From Acholeplasmataceae bacterium (GTDB lineage: Bacteria > Bacillota_I > Bacilli_A > Acholeplasmatales > UBA5453): DNA of 33,497 nucleotides. Shown one piece after another: positions 23,996 to 32,322 of the stretch. Position numbers and translations under genes: made by a program. The notes below the pieces were generated by a model. That model ran no database searches. It saw nothing but the letters and a program-made list of their open reading frames with translations, and had not been told where the DNA came from. Every line of letters begins with the position of its first letter. The stretch's first letter is position 1. The stretch spans positions 1 to 33,497 of the forward strand of contig JAAYKO010000033.1 of the NCBI GenBank assembly GCA_012522345.1. Reading direction: 5' to 3'.

Positions 23996-24004
23996 TGATA
24001 TAAT
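23996..24004 (+). promoter_or_regulatory. extended -10 promoter of the 61-residue membrane protein gene
   Basis: TGATATAAT is an extended -10; the leader would be about 24 bases. It lies between divergent dinB and this gene. Confidence 0.6.
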
Positions 24005-24034
24005 ATTTTGTGTATGAATATTTGAGGTGATACA

Positions 24035-24220
24035 ATGAGTAGAAAACCAGTTCGGAAGCGCGAACCTAAAAAGAAACAACCCCAAAAGAAACCTGGAGAG
24101 TTACCAACATTCAAAAGTCCTGCTAAAACCACTTGGGGAAAAATCGTTATTTTAATAATTGCTGCGGCAATGGTTTTAATTCCTTTAATTGGATTAATCG
24201 TCATGTTAGCAACTCGTTAA
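24035..24220 (+). CDS. small basic single-pass membrane protein, unknown function
   Basis: This 61-residue protein has a strongly basic N-terminal half (RKPVRKREPKKKQPQKK, about residues 3-19), a short linker (PTFKSPAKTTWG), then one hydrophobic helix (about residues 36-58) ending LATR. It is a credible gene: TGATATAAT promoter, GAGGTGAT five bases before the ATG, and a terminator two bases after the stop. The basic cytoplasmic tail could touch RNA, DNA or anionic lipid. It faintly resembles short Firmicutes DUF4044-type membrane peptides, which is a guess. The overlapping minus-strand ORF (23959-24204) has no signals and is a shadow. Confidence 0.72.
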   Translation: MSRKPVRKREPKKKQPQKKPGELPTFKSPAKTTWGKIVILIIAAAMVLIPLIGLIVMLATR

Positions 24221-24222
24221 AC

Positions 24223-24241
24223 AAGCCTACGGGCTTTTTTT
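24223..24241 (+). terminator. terminator of the 61-residue gene, overlapping the recN stop
   Basis: AAGCC pairs with GGCTT around TACG, followed by a T run. The last two recN codons and its TAG lie inside it. Confidence 0.8.
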
Positions 24242-25891
24242 ATTGTCTAACAAACTTTTAGCGTGCAAGATTGCTCCTTCTGTAATGTTTCTTCCCGATA
24301 ATAGATAAGCTAGATGATATACTCTTTGATCAGCTATTAAATCATTAATAATCGTGATTGTTCTATTGCCTTCGACTCTTTTTTCTATATTATAGTGTTT
24401 GCTCGCTTTAGCAGCAACTTGAGGGAGATGAGTGATTGTAATAACTTGTCTTTGTTGGGCAAGGTCAAATAATTCGTTGGCAACTTTGCTCGCTGCATCG
24501 CCAGAAATTCCTAAATCAATTTCATCAAAGACCATTAAATCTAATTCATGAATTTTGCCATACATTATTTTAAGCGCCAACATACTTCTTGAAAGTTCTC
24601 CACCAGAAGCGACTTTGTAAAATGGTTTTAATGGTTCACCTTTGTTTAAACTGATTAAAAACATCACTTCATCGATTCCATCCTCTAATAAGATTTTAGC
24701 CTCTGCTTCCTTAAAGGCTATTTGAAAATCAACATAACTAATGTCTAAGCGTTTTAAAATTTCAACAAACTCTTTTTCTAATTTTATGGCAATCGCTCTT
24801 CTTCTTTCACTTAATTGTTTACCTTTTAAATAAGCTTCTTTGAAAGCTTTTTCTTTTTCTAATTCTAACTTTTCAATAAACAGATCAAAGTTCTCATATT
24901 TTAAGATTTCTTCTTCTAAATCTTCCATTGATAAAATTAATTGCTCAATTGATAGTTTATATTTATTTTCTAAATCTTTTAAAAAGTAAAATCTCTCTTG
25001 TAATTCTTCCAGCTCATCAATCGAGGCATCTTTTGCTGAGTCAAGTTCTAAGAAAAGGGTTTGTTTTAAATCTTCAAACTCATAATAACCACTTTGAATT
25101 CTTTGGAAAAGCGTTTCATAGCTTTGCGAAAAACTTTTAATTTTCTCCAAAGCTTTAAACGAGTTATAAAGCAAGTTTTGATTATCAATTATATTGATGT
25201 TGCTATAGCTTTCATCAAGACTTTCAATTATTTCCTTTTGGTGCGATAAAGTCATAATTTTTTCTTGGAGTAATTGGAGTTCGTTTTCAACTAAATTAGC
25301 TTTTTTTATTTCATCTAAACGATATTTTAAATCTTCTAATTTTTCTTGAGTTTTTATTGTTTGACTTTTAGCATTATGAAATTTTGCTTCCAACTCATAA
25401 TAGCGGTGTCTTAAAATAGTATATTCATTTAAAATGTTATTTGTTTTGCCAAATTGATCTAACATTTCTAAAGCTGTTTTAACATCTAATAGTTTTGTGG
25501 TGTCGTGCTGTTCGTGAATATCGCCTAAAAGAAGTCCTAAATCTTTTAAATCTTGGAGACTTGTCTGTTTATTATTTATTAAGATCTTATTGCGGTCCTT
25601 TCGAGAAATCCATCTTTCAATTATAAGACTCTCGGTATTTATTTCAAGAGTTTTTAAATATTGTTTGACATGTTTAGAAAGTTTAGAAAAATAGGCAGTA
25701 ATAACTGCATCGTCCTTACCATGGCGAATATAATCGCTATCTGCTCTTTTGCCGAAAATAAGCTTTAAGGAATCAATAAGGAGACTTTTTCCTGCTCCTG
25801 TCGCGCCTGTCAAAGCAGTAAAATTAGAATTAAATTCTATTTCTAAATCTTCAATTATTGCTAAGTTTTTTATTCTAATTTTATCAAGCAT
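24227..25891 (-). CDS. recN: DNA repair protein RecN
   Basis: This SMC-like ATPase acts early in double-strand break repair. Walker A is GATGAGKSLLIDSLKLIFG near residue 30, followed by two long coiled-coil arms (about residues 150-350, rich in E, K and L). The ABC signature is SGGELSRSMLALK, and Walker B is LMVFDEIDLGISG. Length (554) is typical. The start, after GGGGAG, overlaps tlyA by eight bases, as in other tightly coupled pairs of this operon. It is the last gene of the nusB operon. No T run follows on the minus strand, so where its transcript ends is unclear. Confidence 0.97.
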   Translation of the reverse strand: MLDKIRIKNLAIIEDLEIEFNSNFTALTGATGAGKSLLIDSLKLIFGKRADSDYIRHGKDDAVITAYFSKLSKHVKQYLKTLEINTESLIIERWISRKDRNKILINNKQTSLQDLKDLGLLLGDIHEQHDTTKLLDVKTALEMLDQFGKTNNILNEYTILRHRYYELEAKFHNAKSQTIKTQEKLEDLKYRLDEIKKANLVENELQLLQEKIMTLSHQKEIIESLDESYSNINIIDNQNLLYNSFKALEKIKSFSQSYETLFQRIQSGYYEFEDLKQTLFLELDSAKDASIDELEELQERFYFLKDLENKYKLSIEQLILSMEDLEEEILKYENFDLFIEKLELEKEKAFKEAYLKGKQLSERRRAIAIKLEKEFVEILKRLDISYVDFQIAFKEAEAKILLEDGIDEVMFLISLNKGEPLKPFYKVASGGELSRSMLALKIMYGKIHELDLMVFDEIDLGISGDAASKVANELFDLAQQRQVITITHLPQVAAKASKHYNIEKRVEGNRTITIINDLIADQRVYHLAYLLSGRNITEGAILHAKSLLDNKKSP

Positions 25892-26582
25892 TTTTCTCCC
25901 CTATAAATATATACTCTTGGTTCCCTTTTTTTCCTTTAAGCAGACTCGGTTTATAACCAATCAAATTAATTTCTAAAGATTTTAAAAACAAACCAAAATC
26001 AGTAAGAGCTTTTAAAATTAACTTGCTGTCCTTAATAATTCCACTTTTAGACTTCTGTTTTCCCACTTCAAATTGTGGTTTAAAAAGCATTACAAATAAT
26101 AAAGCACTATCTTTTAGATGCTTTAAAATTGGCTTTATTGAAATAAACGATACATCAATTAAACAAATATCAACGTTAATTGGTTCAACATTTAAAATAT
26201 TAGTTTGCTCAAAAAGAGTTACTTTCTTATTGTTTTTTAATTTATCAACCATTTGATCTTTTCCGACATCATAAGCATAAACATGTTTGGCGCCATAGCT
26301 TAAGCTGCAGTCAGTAAAGCCACCAGTTGATGAACCAACATCTATAACAACTTTGTCTGTAAAATCTAATTTAAAATGATTTATTGCATCTTCTAATTTT
26401 AAACCGGCACGACTGACATATTTCAAAGTTTCAGTTATTTCAATTTGATCATTAGAACTAATTTTATAAGCCGGTTTATAAATTGTTACTTTATTTACTT
26501 TTACATCACCAATTTTAATTAAGTCAATTGCCTTTGAGCGACTATAGTTGTAGGTGGTAACTAAATATTTATCAAGTCTCAT
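25884..26582 (-). CDS. tlyA: TlyA/YqxC family rRNA 2'-O-methyltransferase
   Basis: This 232-residue protein has an N-terminal S4 RNA-binding domain (MRLDKYLVTTYNYSRSKAIDLIKIGDVKVN) and a Rossmann methyltransferase domain with the SAM-binding DVGSSTGGFTDCSL and catalytic-region SRAGLKL and IDVSFISIKPIL. Such proteins methylate cytidine 2'-OH in 16S and/or 23S rRNA; some homologues are called hemolysins, which I would not infer here. It sits between dxs (4-base overlap) and recN (8-base overlap), as yqxC does in Bacillus. AAAGGA precedes the ATG. Confidence 0.94.
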   Translation of the reverse strand: MRLDKYLVTTYNYSRSKAIDLIKIGDVKVNKVTIYKPAYKISSNDQIEITETLKYVSRAGLKLEDAINHFKLDFTDKVVIDVGSSTGGFTDCSLSYGAKHVYAYDVGKDQMVDKLKNNKKVTLFEQTNILNVEPINVDICLIDVSFISIKPILKHLKDSALLFVMLFKPQFEVGKQKSKSGIIKDSKLILKALTDFGLFLKSLEINLIGYKPSLLKGKKGNQEYIFIGEKNA

Positions 26583-28414
26583 AATTCCTTTAACGCTTTT
26601 ATAATATCCGCTTTAGCAACTTGAGCATCTTTCATATTATCTTTAATAGTTCCATGTTTAATAACTCTGTTGTAGACATTGAGTGCCCTAATCTTATTGG
26701 TGTAATTATTTTGGGCCATAAAATCTAAAATTTTTTGGTATAAAGAACCACTTGCGTGAGTTTGTTCGTAAACCAAAAGTGCTTTTCCTGAATCTAAAAT
26801 AGTCCTTAAAAGGTCTTCATCGACTGGATTAATATAACGAGCATTGATTACTGAAACAGCCATTTTTTCTTGTTCAACTAGTTTAACAATCTGATCAACA
26901 ATTGGTCCATAAGCTATAATATAATTTCCATTCTTATTGGTTAGTTGTTCCCAACTTGGTTTGATTACTTCAACGTCTTTAGTGTCTTCAATAGTTGTAA
27001 CTCCGCGCAGATATCTAATTACAAAAGGCCCATTTTGTTGATAGGCATATTTGAGAATTCCTTTAGCTTCTAAAAGATTTCTTGGCATCGTAACAGTCAT
27101 GTTTGGCATGCTTAAAAACATTGAAATATCATATAACCCTTGATGAGTCGAACCATCTTCACCGACAAAACCTGCTCGATCTATTCCAATAATAACTTTT
27201 AAATTTGGTCTTGCGATATCATTAAGTATTTGATCATATGCGCGCTGGGAAAAGGTCGAGTAAAGCGGTAAAAAGACATTTACATTATTTAGTGCCAAAG
27301 CAGCAGACATAACCGCAGCATGTTCTTCGGCAATCCCTACATCGACGATTCTTTTCGGATATTTTTCTTGAAATCTTAAAAATCCGCCACCAACAAGCAT
27401 CGCTGGCATTACAACAAAGAGATCTTTTTCTTCTGCCAACTCCTCAATAATGTTAGCAATTCCTTCACTCCAAGTAATTTTTGAGCCGTTCTCATTTAAT
27501 TCCAAACCTGAATCTTTATCAAAAGCAGGAACACCATGGTAAGACCCCTCATCATCTTGTTCAGCGAATTCATAGCCCTTACCTTTTTGGGTAATTACAT
27601 GCAATAAAATGTTGCCTCGCATTCTTTTTGCCATTTCTAAAGTTTTAATAACTTTTTTGATGTTGTTGCCATCAATTGGACCAATATAAATGTAACCCAT
27701 ATCTTCAAACATATTTCCAGTTTGAAAAATCGCTTTGAGTGCTCTTTTAATTCTTCTAAACATTCGCCAAATAATATTTGGTAATATTTTATCAAAAATT
27801 TTTCTCAAGCGATGATTTAATCTTGAGCCTCTAAGCTTACTTAAAAATATTGAAAAAGCGCCTACGCTTTTACTAATACTCATGTTGTTATCATTTAATA
27901 CAATTATTCCTCGATGAGATTTATCTTGACCAAGAAAATTTAGAGCTTCCATATTTGTGCCGTTAATTATTGAAGCATCACCAACAACACCAACAACATG
28001 ACCTGTTTTATTTTTTAGTTCATTAGCATAAAGATAACCTACCATTGCTGAGATTGAAGTCCCTGCGTGGCCACTTTCCCACTTATCATGAATTGATTCT
28101 TGATAACAAGCATAACCTGAAAGTCCGCCGTGTTGCCTTAATTGGTTAAATTGATCAGCTCTACCAGTTAATATTTTATGAGTATAAACTTGATGTGAGA
28201 CATCAAAGATAATTGTATCTTGTGGCGAATCAAAAACATAGTGAAGACCTAAAGTTAGTTCAACTACACCTAGATTCGATGCTAAATGACCACCTGTTTT
28301 ACTTATTTTTTCAATTAAAAAAGACCTGATTTGCTCTGCTAGCTCAACAAGTTCTTTTGGTGACAACTGTTTTAAAAATGAAGGATCTGTTATTTTAGTT
28401 AAATCTATTTTCAT
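26579..28414 (-). CDS. dxs: 1-deoxy-D-xylulose-5-phosphate synthase
   Basis: This thiamine-diphosphate enzyme joins pyruvate and glyceraldehyde-3-phosphate, the first MEP-pathway step. GGHLASNLGVVELTLGLHYVF carries the substrate His, and the ThDP/Mg motif reads VVGDASIINGTN...LNDNNMSIS. VDVGIAEEHAA holds the catalytic Glu, and DRAGFVGEDGSTHQG the phosphate-binding region. The usual GDG of the cofactor motif is GDA here; Asp and Asn ligands are kept. Length (611) is normal. The ATG at 28414, one base after the xseB stop, is preferred to the track's TTG at 28423. It pairs functionally with ispH. Confidence 0.96.
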   Translation of the reverse strand: MKIDLTKITDPSFLKQLSPKELVELAEQIRSFLIEKISKTGGHLASNLGVVELTLGLHYVFDSPQDTIIFDVSHQVYTHKILTGRADQFNQLRQHGGLSGYACYQESIHDKWESGHAGTSISAMVGYLYANELKNKTGHVVGVVGDASIINGTNMEALNFLGQDKSHRGIIVLNDNNMSISKSVGAFSIFLSKLRGSRLNHRLRKIFDKILPNIIWRMFRRIKRALKAIFQTGNMFEDMGYIYIGPIDGNNIKKVIKTLEMAKRMRGNILLHVITQKGKGYEFAEQDDEGSYHGVPAFDKDSGLELNENGSKITWSEGIANIIEELAEEKDLFVVMPAMLVGGGFLRFQEKYPKRIVDVGIAEEHAAVMSAALALNNVNVFLPLYSTFSQRAYDQILNDIARPNLKVIIGIDRAGFVGEDGSTHQGLYDISMFLSMPNMTVTMPRNLLEAKGILKYAYQQNGPFVIRYLRGVTTIEDTKDVEVIKPSWEQLTNKNGNYIIAYGPIVDQIVKLVEQEKMAVSVINARYINPVDEDLLRTILDSGKALLVYEQTHASGSLYQKILDFMAQNNYTNKIRALNVYNRVIKHGTIKDNMKDAQVAKADIIKALKEL

Positions 28415-28415
28415 C

Positions 28416-28625
28416 TTATTCAACTTCTACTTTTTCTAAACCTGCTTCAGTCATTTTCTCAACGATAAGTTTTTCTGATTCTTTTAAAAGCTCATAACAA
28501 ACTTTGGATAGTTCTAAACCTTCATTATAAAGTTTAACAGCTTCATCTAAATTAATTTCTTTATTTTCGAGTTTTTTTACAACCTCTTCTAATTTAGTTA
28601 ACGCTTGTTCAAAAGTTAGTGCCAT
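28416..28625 (-). CDS. xseB: exodeoxyribonuclease VII small subunit
   Basis: This 69-residue helical hairpin protein is the small subunit of ExoVII, which degrades single-stranded DNA into oligonucleotides. The family signature is clear: FEQALTKLEEVVKKLENKEINLDEAVKLYNEGLEL. It follows xseA with a TAATG overlap, after a strong AAGGAGG, and is followed by dxs after one base. The high expression signal suits the several-fold excess of small over large subunits. Confidence 0.97.
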   Translation of the reverse strand: MALTFEQALTKLEEVVKKLENKEINLDEAVKLYNEGLELSKVCYELLKESEKLIVEKMTEAGLEKVEVE

Positions 28626-29968
28626 TAGATTATATCCTCCTTTTTAATCACTTTAGATACTATTTTACCATCTTTTAAAATTGTTTTGATTTCTTGATTT
28701 ATTTCTACTTCTTCAATTGAACTTATTCTTCGTTTATCAATTTGTGTAATTGAGTATCCTTGACTCATCAATTTTAATGGATTTTGATAATTAAGTGAAC
28801 TGATTAATAGTTTTAATTGTTGATCTTTTTCGTTAAAAATATTTTTATAATTGCTCCTCAAATCACGATTTATTTGCTGGAGTTGTTTTTGTTTTTCAAA
28901 GACTTTTTCTTGTAAATTTATTCGTTTGAAAAGAGTTGATATATTTTTCAATTGATAAGCTTTAGATTCCAAATAATGACAATAGTTTTTTCTTAAATCA
29001 GCGAGATTCTTTTCATATTTATTAAATGCTTCTTTGATTTTAATTGTTGGTTTTTGATTCATTAACCGCTCTTCTAAATAAACTAGATTTGTTTGTTTTT
29101 CAGAAAAATAACTCTTTATATTACGCTTTAACAAATCAAAAAGTGTATTAATCTGAACAACCAAATTTTTGATGTCAGGAGTCGCCAGTTCAGCTGCTCC
29201 AGTTGGAGTTGGAGCTCTTAGGTCACTGACAAAATCGGAAATTGTAAAATCTGTTTCATGGCCGATTCCAGTAATTATTGGAATTTTGGAGTTAATTATG
29301 GCTTCAATAACTGGCAGTTCATTAAAAGCCCATAAATCTTCGATTGACCCACCGCCACGACCAACAATCAGAAGCTCTGCCAAACCATCAAAGTTGGCTT
29401 TTTCAATCTGGTTTTTAATTGAGTTTTTTGCCTCTTCGCCTTGAACTAAAGCGGGATATAAGATTACCTTAGCCAAAGGGTATCTTCTTCCGATTGTCTG
29501 AATAATATCTCTTATCGCCGCTCCAGTTGGGGAGGTTATAACACCAATTGTTTGAGGGTAACTTGGTATTGGTTTTTTTCTTTCTTGGGCAAAGTAACCC
29601 TTTTTTTCGAGTTCTGCTTTTAGTTTTTCATACGCTAAATAAAGTGCTCCAATCCCATCTGGTTCCATTTGCCAAATGTTTAAGGAATATTGTCCAGATG
29701 GAATATATAAGTCGATTGTCCCATAGACAAGAACTTTATCTCCATCTTTTGGAGTAAAAGGAAGTCTTGAGGCTGCGCTAGAAAACATTACAGCCCGAAT
29801 TTGAGAGTTTTCATCTTTTAATGAGAAATAGAGATGACCTCTACTATGCTTAACTAAGTTAGAGATTTCACCTCTTAAATAAACTTGTCTTAAATTTTCA
29901 TCAGTCTCCAACTTATGTTTAATATATTTTACTAAAGCACTGACTGTCAAATATTCTCTTTTATTCAT
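28625..29968 (-). CDS. xseA: exodeoxyribonuclease VII large subunit
   Basis: This is the catalytic ExoVII subunit (447 residues). The N-terminal OB fold (LRGEISNLVKHSRGHLYFSLKDE) binds single-stranded DNA. The nuclease domain contains IGVITSPTGAAIRDI, GRGGGSIEDLWAFNE and PIITGIGHETDFTI, followed by a long coiled coil that binds XseB and a short C-terminal segment (SQGYSI). The track starts at a TTG (29980); the ATG at 29968 is preferred, since GGTGAG lies just upstream, and this makes an 8-base overlap with nusB. In Bacillus folD lies between nusB and xseA; here it is absent. Confidence 0.97.
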   Translation of the reverse strand: MNKREYLTVSALVKYIKHKLETDENLRQVYLRGEISNLVKHSRGHLYFSLKDENSQIRAVMFSSAASRLPFTPKDGDKVLVYGTIDLYIPSGQYSLNIWQMEPDGIGALYLAYEKLKAELEKKGYFAQERKKPIPSYPQTIGVITSPTGAAIRDIIQTIGRRYPLAKVILYPALVQGEEAKNSIKNQIEKANFDGLAELLIVGRGGGSIEDLWAFNELPVIEAIINSKIPIITGIGHETDFTISDFVSDLRAPTPTGAAELATPDIKNLVVQINTLFDLLKRNIKSYFSEKQTNLVYLEERLMNQKPTIKIKEAFNKYEKNLADLRKNYCHYLESKAYQLKNISTLFKRINLQEKVFEKQKQLQQINRDLRSNYKNIFNEKDQQLKLLISSLNYQNPLKLMSQGYSITQIDKRRISSIEEVEINQEIKTILKDGKIVSKVIKKEDII

Positions 29969-30338
29969 TTTTCTCACCAATACTTTTATTAATATTATCT
30001 AGCAAGCGATTAGTGAAAGCTTTTTGGAGATCATCGATGTCTGAGTACTCTTTTGTTATTTCAATTGCCTCATCAATAATAATCGCTCTCGGAGTGTCAG
30101 TAAAAAGCATTTCATATGTCGCATAACGAACTATCGCTCGGTCGAGGTAAGCCAGTCTATTTAAAGTATAATTTTTCAAACTATTTGAAATTGTTTGATC
30201 AATAGTTGTCAAATTAGTTAAAATGTTATTATAAACTTTTGTTTCACTATTTGTTAAATCCATTTCAATATTCGTTAACAAATCAGTTAAATAAAGTTTA
30301 AAAATAACTGTTACTCGAAATTGTCTTCTTTTCATCAT
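29961..30338 (-). CDS. nusB: transcription antitermination protein NusB
   Basis: This 125-residue all-helical protein binds boxA RNA with NusE (S10) in antitermination of rRNA transcription. The family pattern is recognisable in FKLYLTDLL (usually FQALYQ-like), LDRAIVRYATYEMLF and AIIIDEAIEITKEYSDIDDLQKAFTNRLLDNI. The N-terminal RRxxRxxA motif is reduced to KRRQFRVTVI. It leads the operon and has its own extended -10. Two ATG codons are adjacent (30338 and 30335), and GAGGTAA serves either. Confidence 0.92.
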   Translation of the reverse strand: MMKRRQFRVTVIFKLYLTDLLTNIEMDLTNSETKVYNNILTNLTTIDQTISNSLKNYTLNRLAYLDRAIVRYATYEMLFTDTPRAIIIDEAIEITKEYSDIDDLQKAFTNRLLDNINKSIGEKNE

Positions 30339-30357
30339 AAGTTACCTCTACTTATTT

Positions 30358-30366
30358 ATTTTACCA
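30358..30366 (-). promoter_or_regulatory. extended -10 promoter of the nusB-recN operon
   Basis: TGGTAAAAT on the minus strand fits TGN plus a good -10, about 20 bases before the nusB start. No clear -35. Confidence 0.45.
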
Positions 30367-30415
30367 CATCACAATAATTTTAGCGGTTCAATGTTTTATT
30401 TTAAAAATGTTCACC

Positions 30416-30457
30416 AAAAAAAAGCACTGTTTTCTAACTAAAGAAACAAGTGCTTTT
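30416..30457 (-). terminator. terminator of the pot operon
   Basis: On the minus strand AAAAGCACT pairs with AGTGCTTTT, with an inner TTTCT/AGAAA stem, followed by eight T. It starts seven bases past the potD stop. Confidence 0.9.
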
Positions 30458-30463
30458 CCTTTT

Positions 30464-31534
30464 TTATCTAGTTCTAATTCTTGTCCAAGCATCATCCATA
30501 AATCTTTTGGCTTCTGGCACAAAATGAAAAATCTCATCATTTTCTCGCATTTCAACCCGATAGACATCTCTTAATTTATAAAAGTGACTATCGGTGTCAT
30601 TTAACATGTGCTCATAAACTTCTTTAATTGCTGAAACATAAGTGACATCAATCGTATTTATCACGGCATTATCATATTCCAAAACAAAATTAATAAACTT
30701 ATATGCCAAATCGATGTTGCGTGAATTTTTTGGGATTGAAAGACCATCGACAAAAACATTTGTGCCGTTCGTTGGTACATAATATCCCACTTTAGGTTGA
30801 CGTTCCATTAAATAAACAGCATCCCCGTTATAAGTTAAAGCGACATCATATCTTAAAGTTTGCATATCATCTAAAATTTCATCCGTTAAAAAATAAACCT
30901 TTGGTGTGTCTGCGATTTGATTTAAATATTGTTCAGCGGCTGTTAGTTCACTAATATTCTTTGTATTAGCTGAATATCCTAGTTGTCTAAGAGCCATGAA
31001 AAAGGCATCTCTGGAGGAATCATAAATTACCCTTTCTAAAGAAGCATCAGTGAAAATTCCCCATTGCTCATTTTCTAAAGCTTCTTTTAGTCCCGGTTTA
31101 GTGGAATCATAAACTATTCCTAAATTCCCCCAAAAATAAGGCACCATATAATCTAATAATTTAATATTTACTTCCGAACTTTCATAACTATCAATAATTT
31201 GAATCAAAGACTCTGGAAAGCTCGTTTCTTTATTGACTGATGTTATATTATCCCAATCAAGGGGGATAATTAAATCCTCAGCAACCAATTGTTCAACAGC
31301 ATAATCACTGGGCACAATTAGATCAAATTTTTCCATCTTAAGCTTAGTAATTGCTGCTTCATTTGAAACAAAAGGCACAGTTTTTATTTTTATTTTATGC
31401 ATCTTTAGGAAATCAGCAACTAATTCTTCAGCCAAGTATTCGGTTGGAATTAATATCTTTAAATCTGCTTCTCCACAAGCTGTTAAAGATAGAGTTAAAA
31501 GAAACACTACCAAAATTGATATATTTTTTTTCAT
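30464..31534 (-). CDS. potD: spermidine/putrescine-binding lipoprotein PotD
   Basis: This is the substrate-binding lipoprotein of a polyamine ABC importer (356 residues). The signal peptide ends in the lipobox LTAC, so Cys20 is lipidated and the protein sits on the outer membrane face. Periplasmic-binding-protein motifs follow: FDLIVPSDYAVEQL, VPYFWGNLGIVYD, YDSSRDAFFMALRQLGYS, ALTYNGDAVYL and FVDGLSIPKNSRN. AAGGAGG precedes the ATG, which overlaps potC by ATGA. Spermidine or putrescine cannot be told apart from sequence. It is the last gene, ending in a strong terminator. Confidence 0.95.
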   Translation of the reverse strand: MKKNISILVVFLLTLSLTACGEADLKILIPTEYLAEELVADFLKMHKIKIKTVPFVSNEAAITKLKMEKFDLIVPSDYAVEQLVAEDLIIPLDWDNITSVNKETSFPESLIQIIDSYESSEVNIKLLDYMVPYFWGNLGIVYDSTKPGLKEALENEQWGIFTDASLERVIYDSSRDAFFMALRQLGYSANTKNISELTAAEQYLNQIADTPKVYFLTDEILDDMQTLRYDVALTYNGDAVYLMERQPKVGYYVPTNGTNVFVDGLSIPKNSRNIDLAYKFINFVLEYDNAVINTIDVTYVSAIKEVYEHMLNDTDSHFYKLRDVYRVEMRENDEIFHFVPEAKRFMDDAWTRIRTR

Positions 31535-32322
31535 TCTAAAGCCTCCTTTTTATATTGCTTATTTGTTTTAATAAAATTAATACTTACAATTATTGTTATT
31601 ACAACAATTATTAAAGTTGAAAGAGCGTTAATTGACGGATTTGCCCCACGAGGCAACTTATATAAATAAACAGAAATATTATTTGCTGAACCGCCAGTAA
31701 AATAGGAAATTACAAAATCATCAAAACTCATTGTAAAGGCAATCGCTGCTCCAGCTAAAACCGCTCCTTTTATTTGAGGGAAGATTGCATGTCTTAACGC
31801 CTTAAATGGTGTAGCGCCTAAATCCATAGCTGCCTCAGTTAAACTTGGATCTAAACTTCTAACTTTAGGATAAACTGTTAAAAAGACATAAGGTACACAA
31901 AATGAAATGTGGGCTAACAACATCGCTGTCATTCCAGGATCAATAAACATTTTAAACAATAACAACATCCCAATGGCTGTAACAATTTCAGGATTAACAA
32001 TTGGAATATTATTTAAAGTTAAAATTGTATTTCTAACTCTGCGTTTATATCTGGCAAAGGCGATTGCTGCTAAAGTGCCAATAATTGTTGAAATCACGGT
32101 TGCAATAACAGCGACGATAATAGTAACTTGAACTGCATCAATAATAACTTGTGATTCAGTTAATCTCAAATACCAACGAAAAGAAAACCCAGTCCAACGC
32201 GTTAAACTCTCGCCTTTATTAAAGGAAAAAACGATTAAACTTAAAACGGGCAAATAGAAAAATAACACCACTAAAATAATAAAGATAATAGAAAATATTT
32301 TGCGTTTATTAGTTTTCATCAT
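31531..32322 (-). CDS. potC: polyamine ABC transporter permease PotC
   Basis: This 263-residue inner-membrane permease has about six hydrophobic helices. The EAA loop that docks on the ATPase reads SLTEAAMDLGATPFKALRHAIFPQIKGAVLAG, and the C-terminal part (FTMSFDDFVISYFTGG) is typical of PotC rather than PotB. Two ATG codons open the frame; GAGGT lies five and eight bases away, so the exact start is uncertain by one residue. It overlaps potB by 14 bases and potD by four. Confidence 0.95.
   Translation of the reverse strand: MMKTNKRKIFSIIFIILVVLFFYLPVLSLIVFSFNKGESLTRWTGFSFRWYLRLTESQVIIDAVQVTIIVAVIATVISTIIGTLAAIAFARYKRRVRNTILTLNNIPIVNPEIVTAIGMLLLFKMFIDPGMTAMLLAHISFCVPYVFLTVYPKVRSLDPSLTEAAMDLGATPFKALRHAIFPQIKGAVLAGAAIAFTMSFDDFVISYFTGGSANNISVYLYKLPRGANPSINALSTLIIVVITIIVSINFIKTNKQYKKEALE

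Noticed and set aside
23959-24204. Minus-strand 81-residue ORF opposite the 61-residue gene
   Set aside because: It lacks a Shine-Dalgarno and overlaps a gene with complete signals on the plus strand; it is a shadow.
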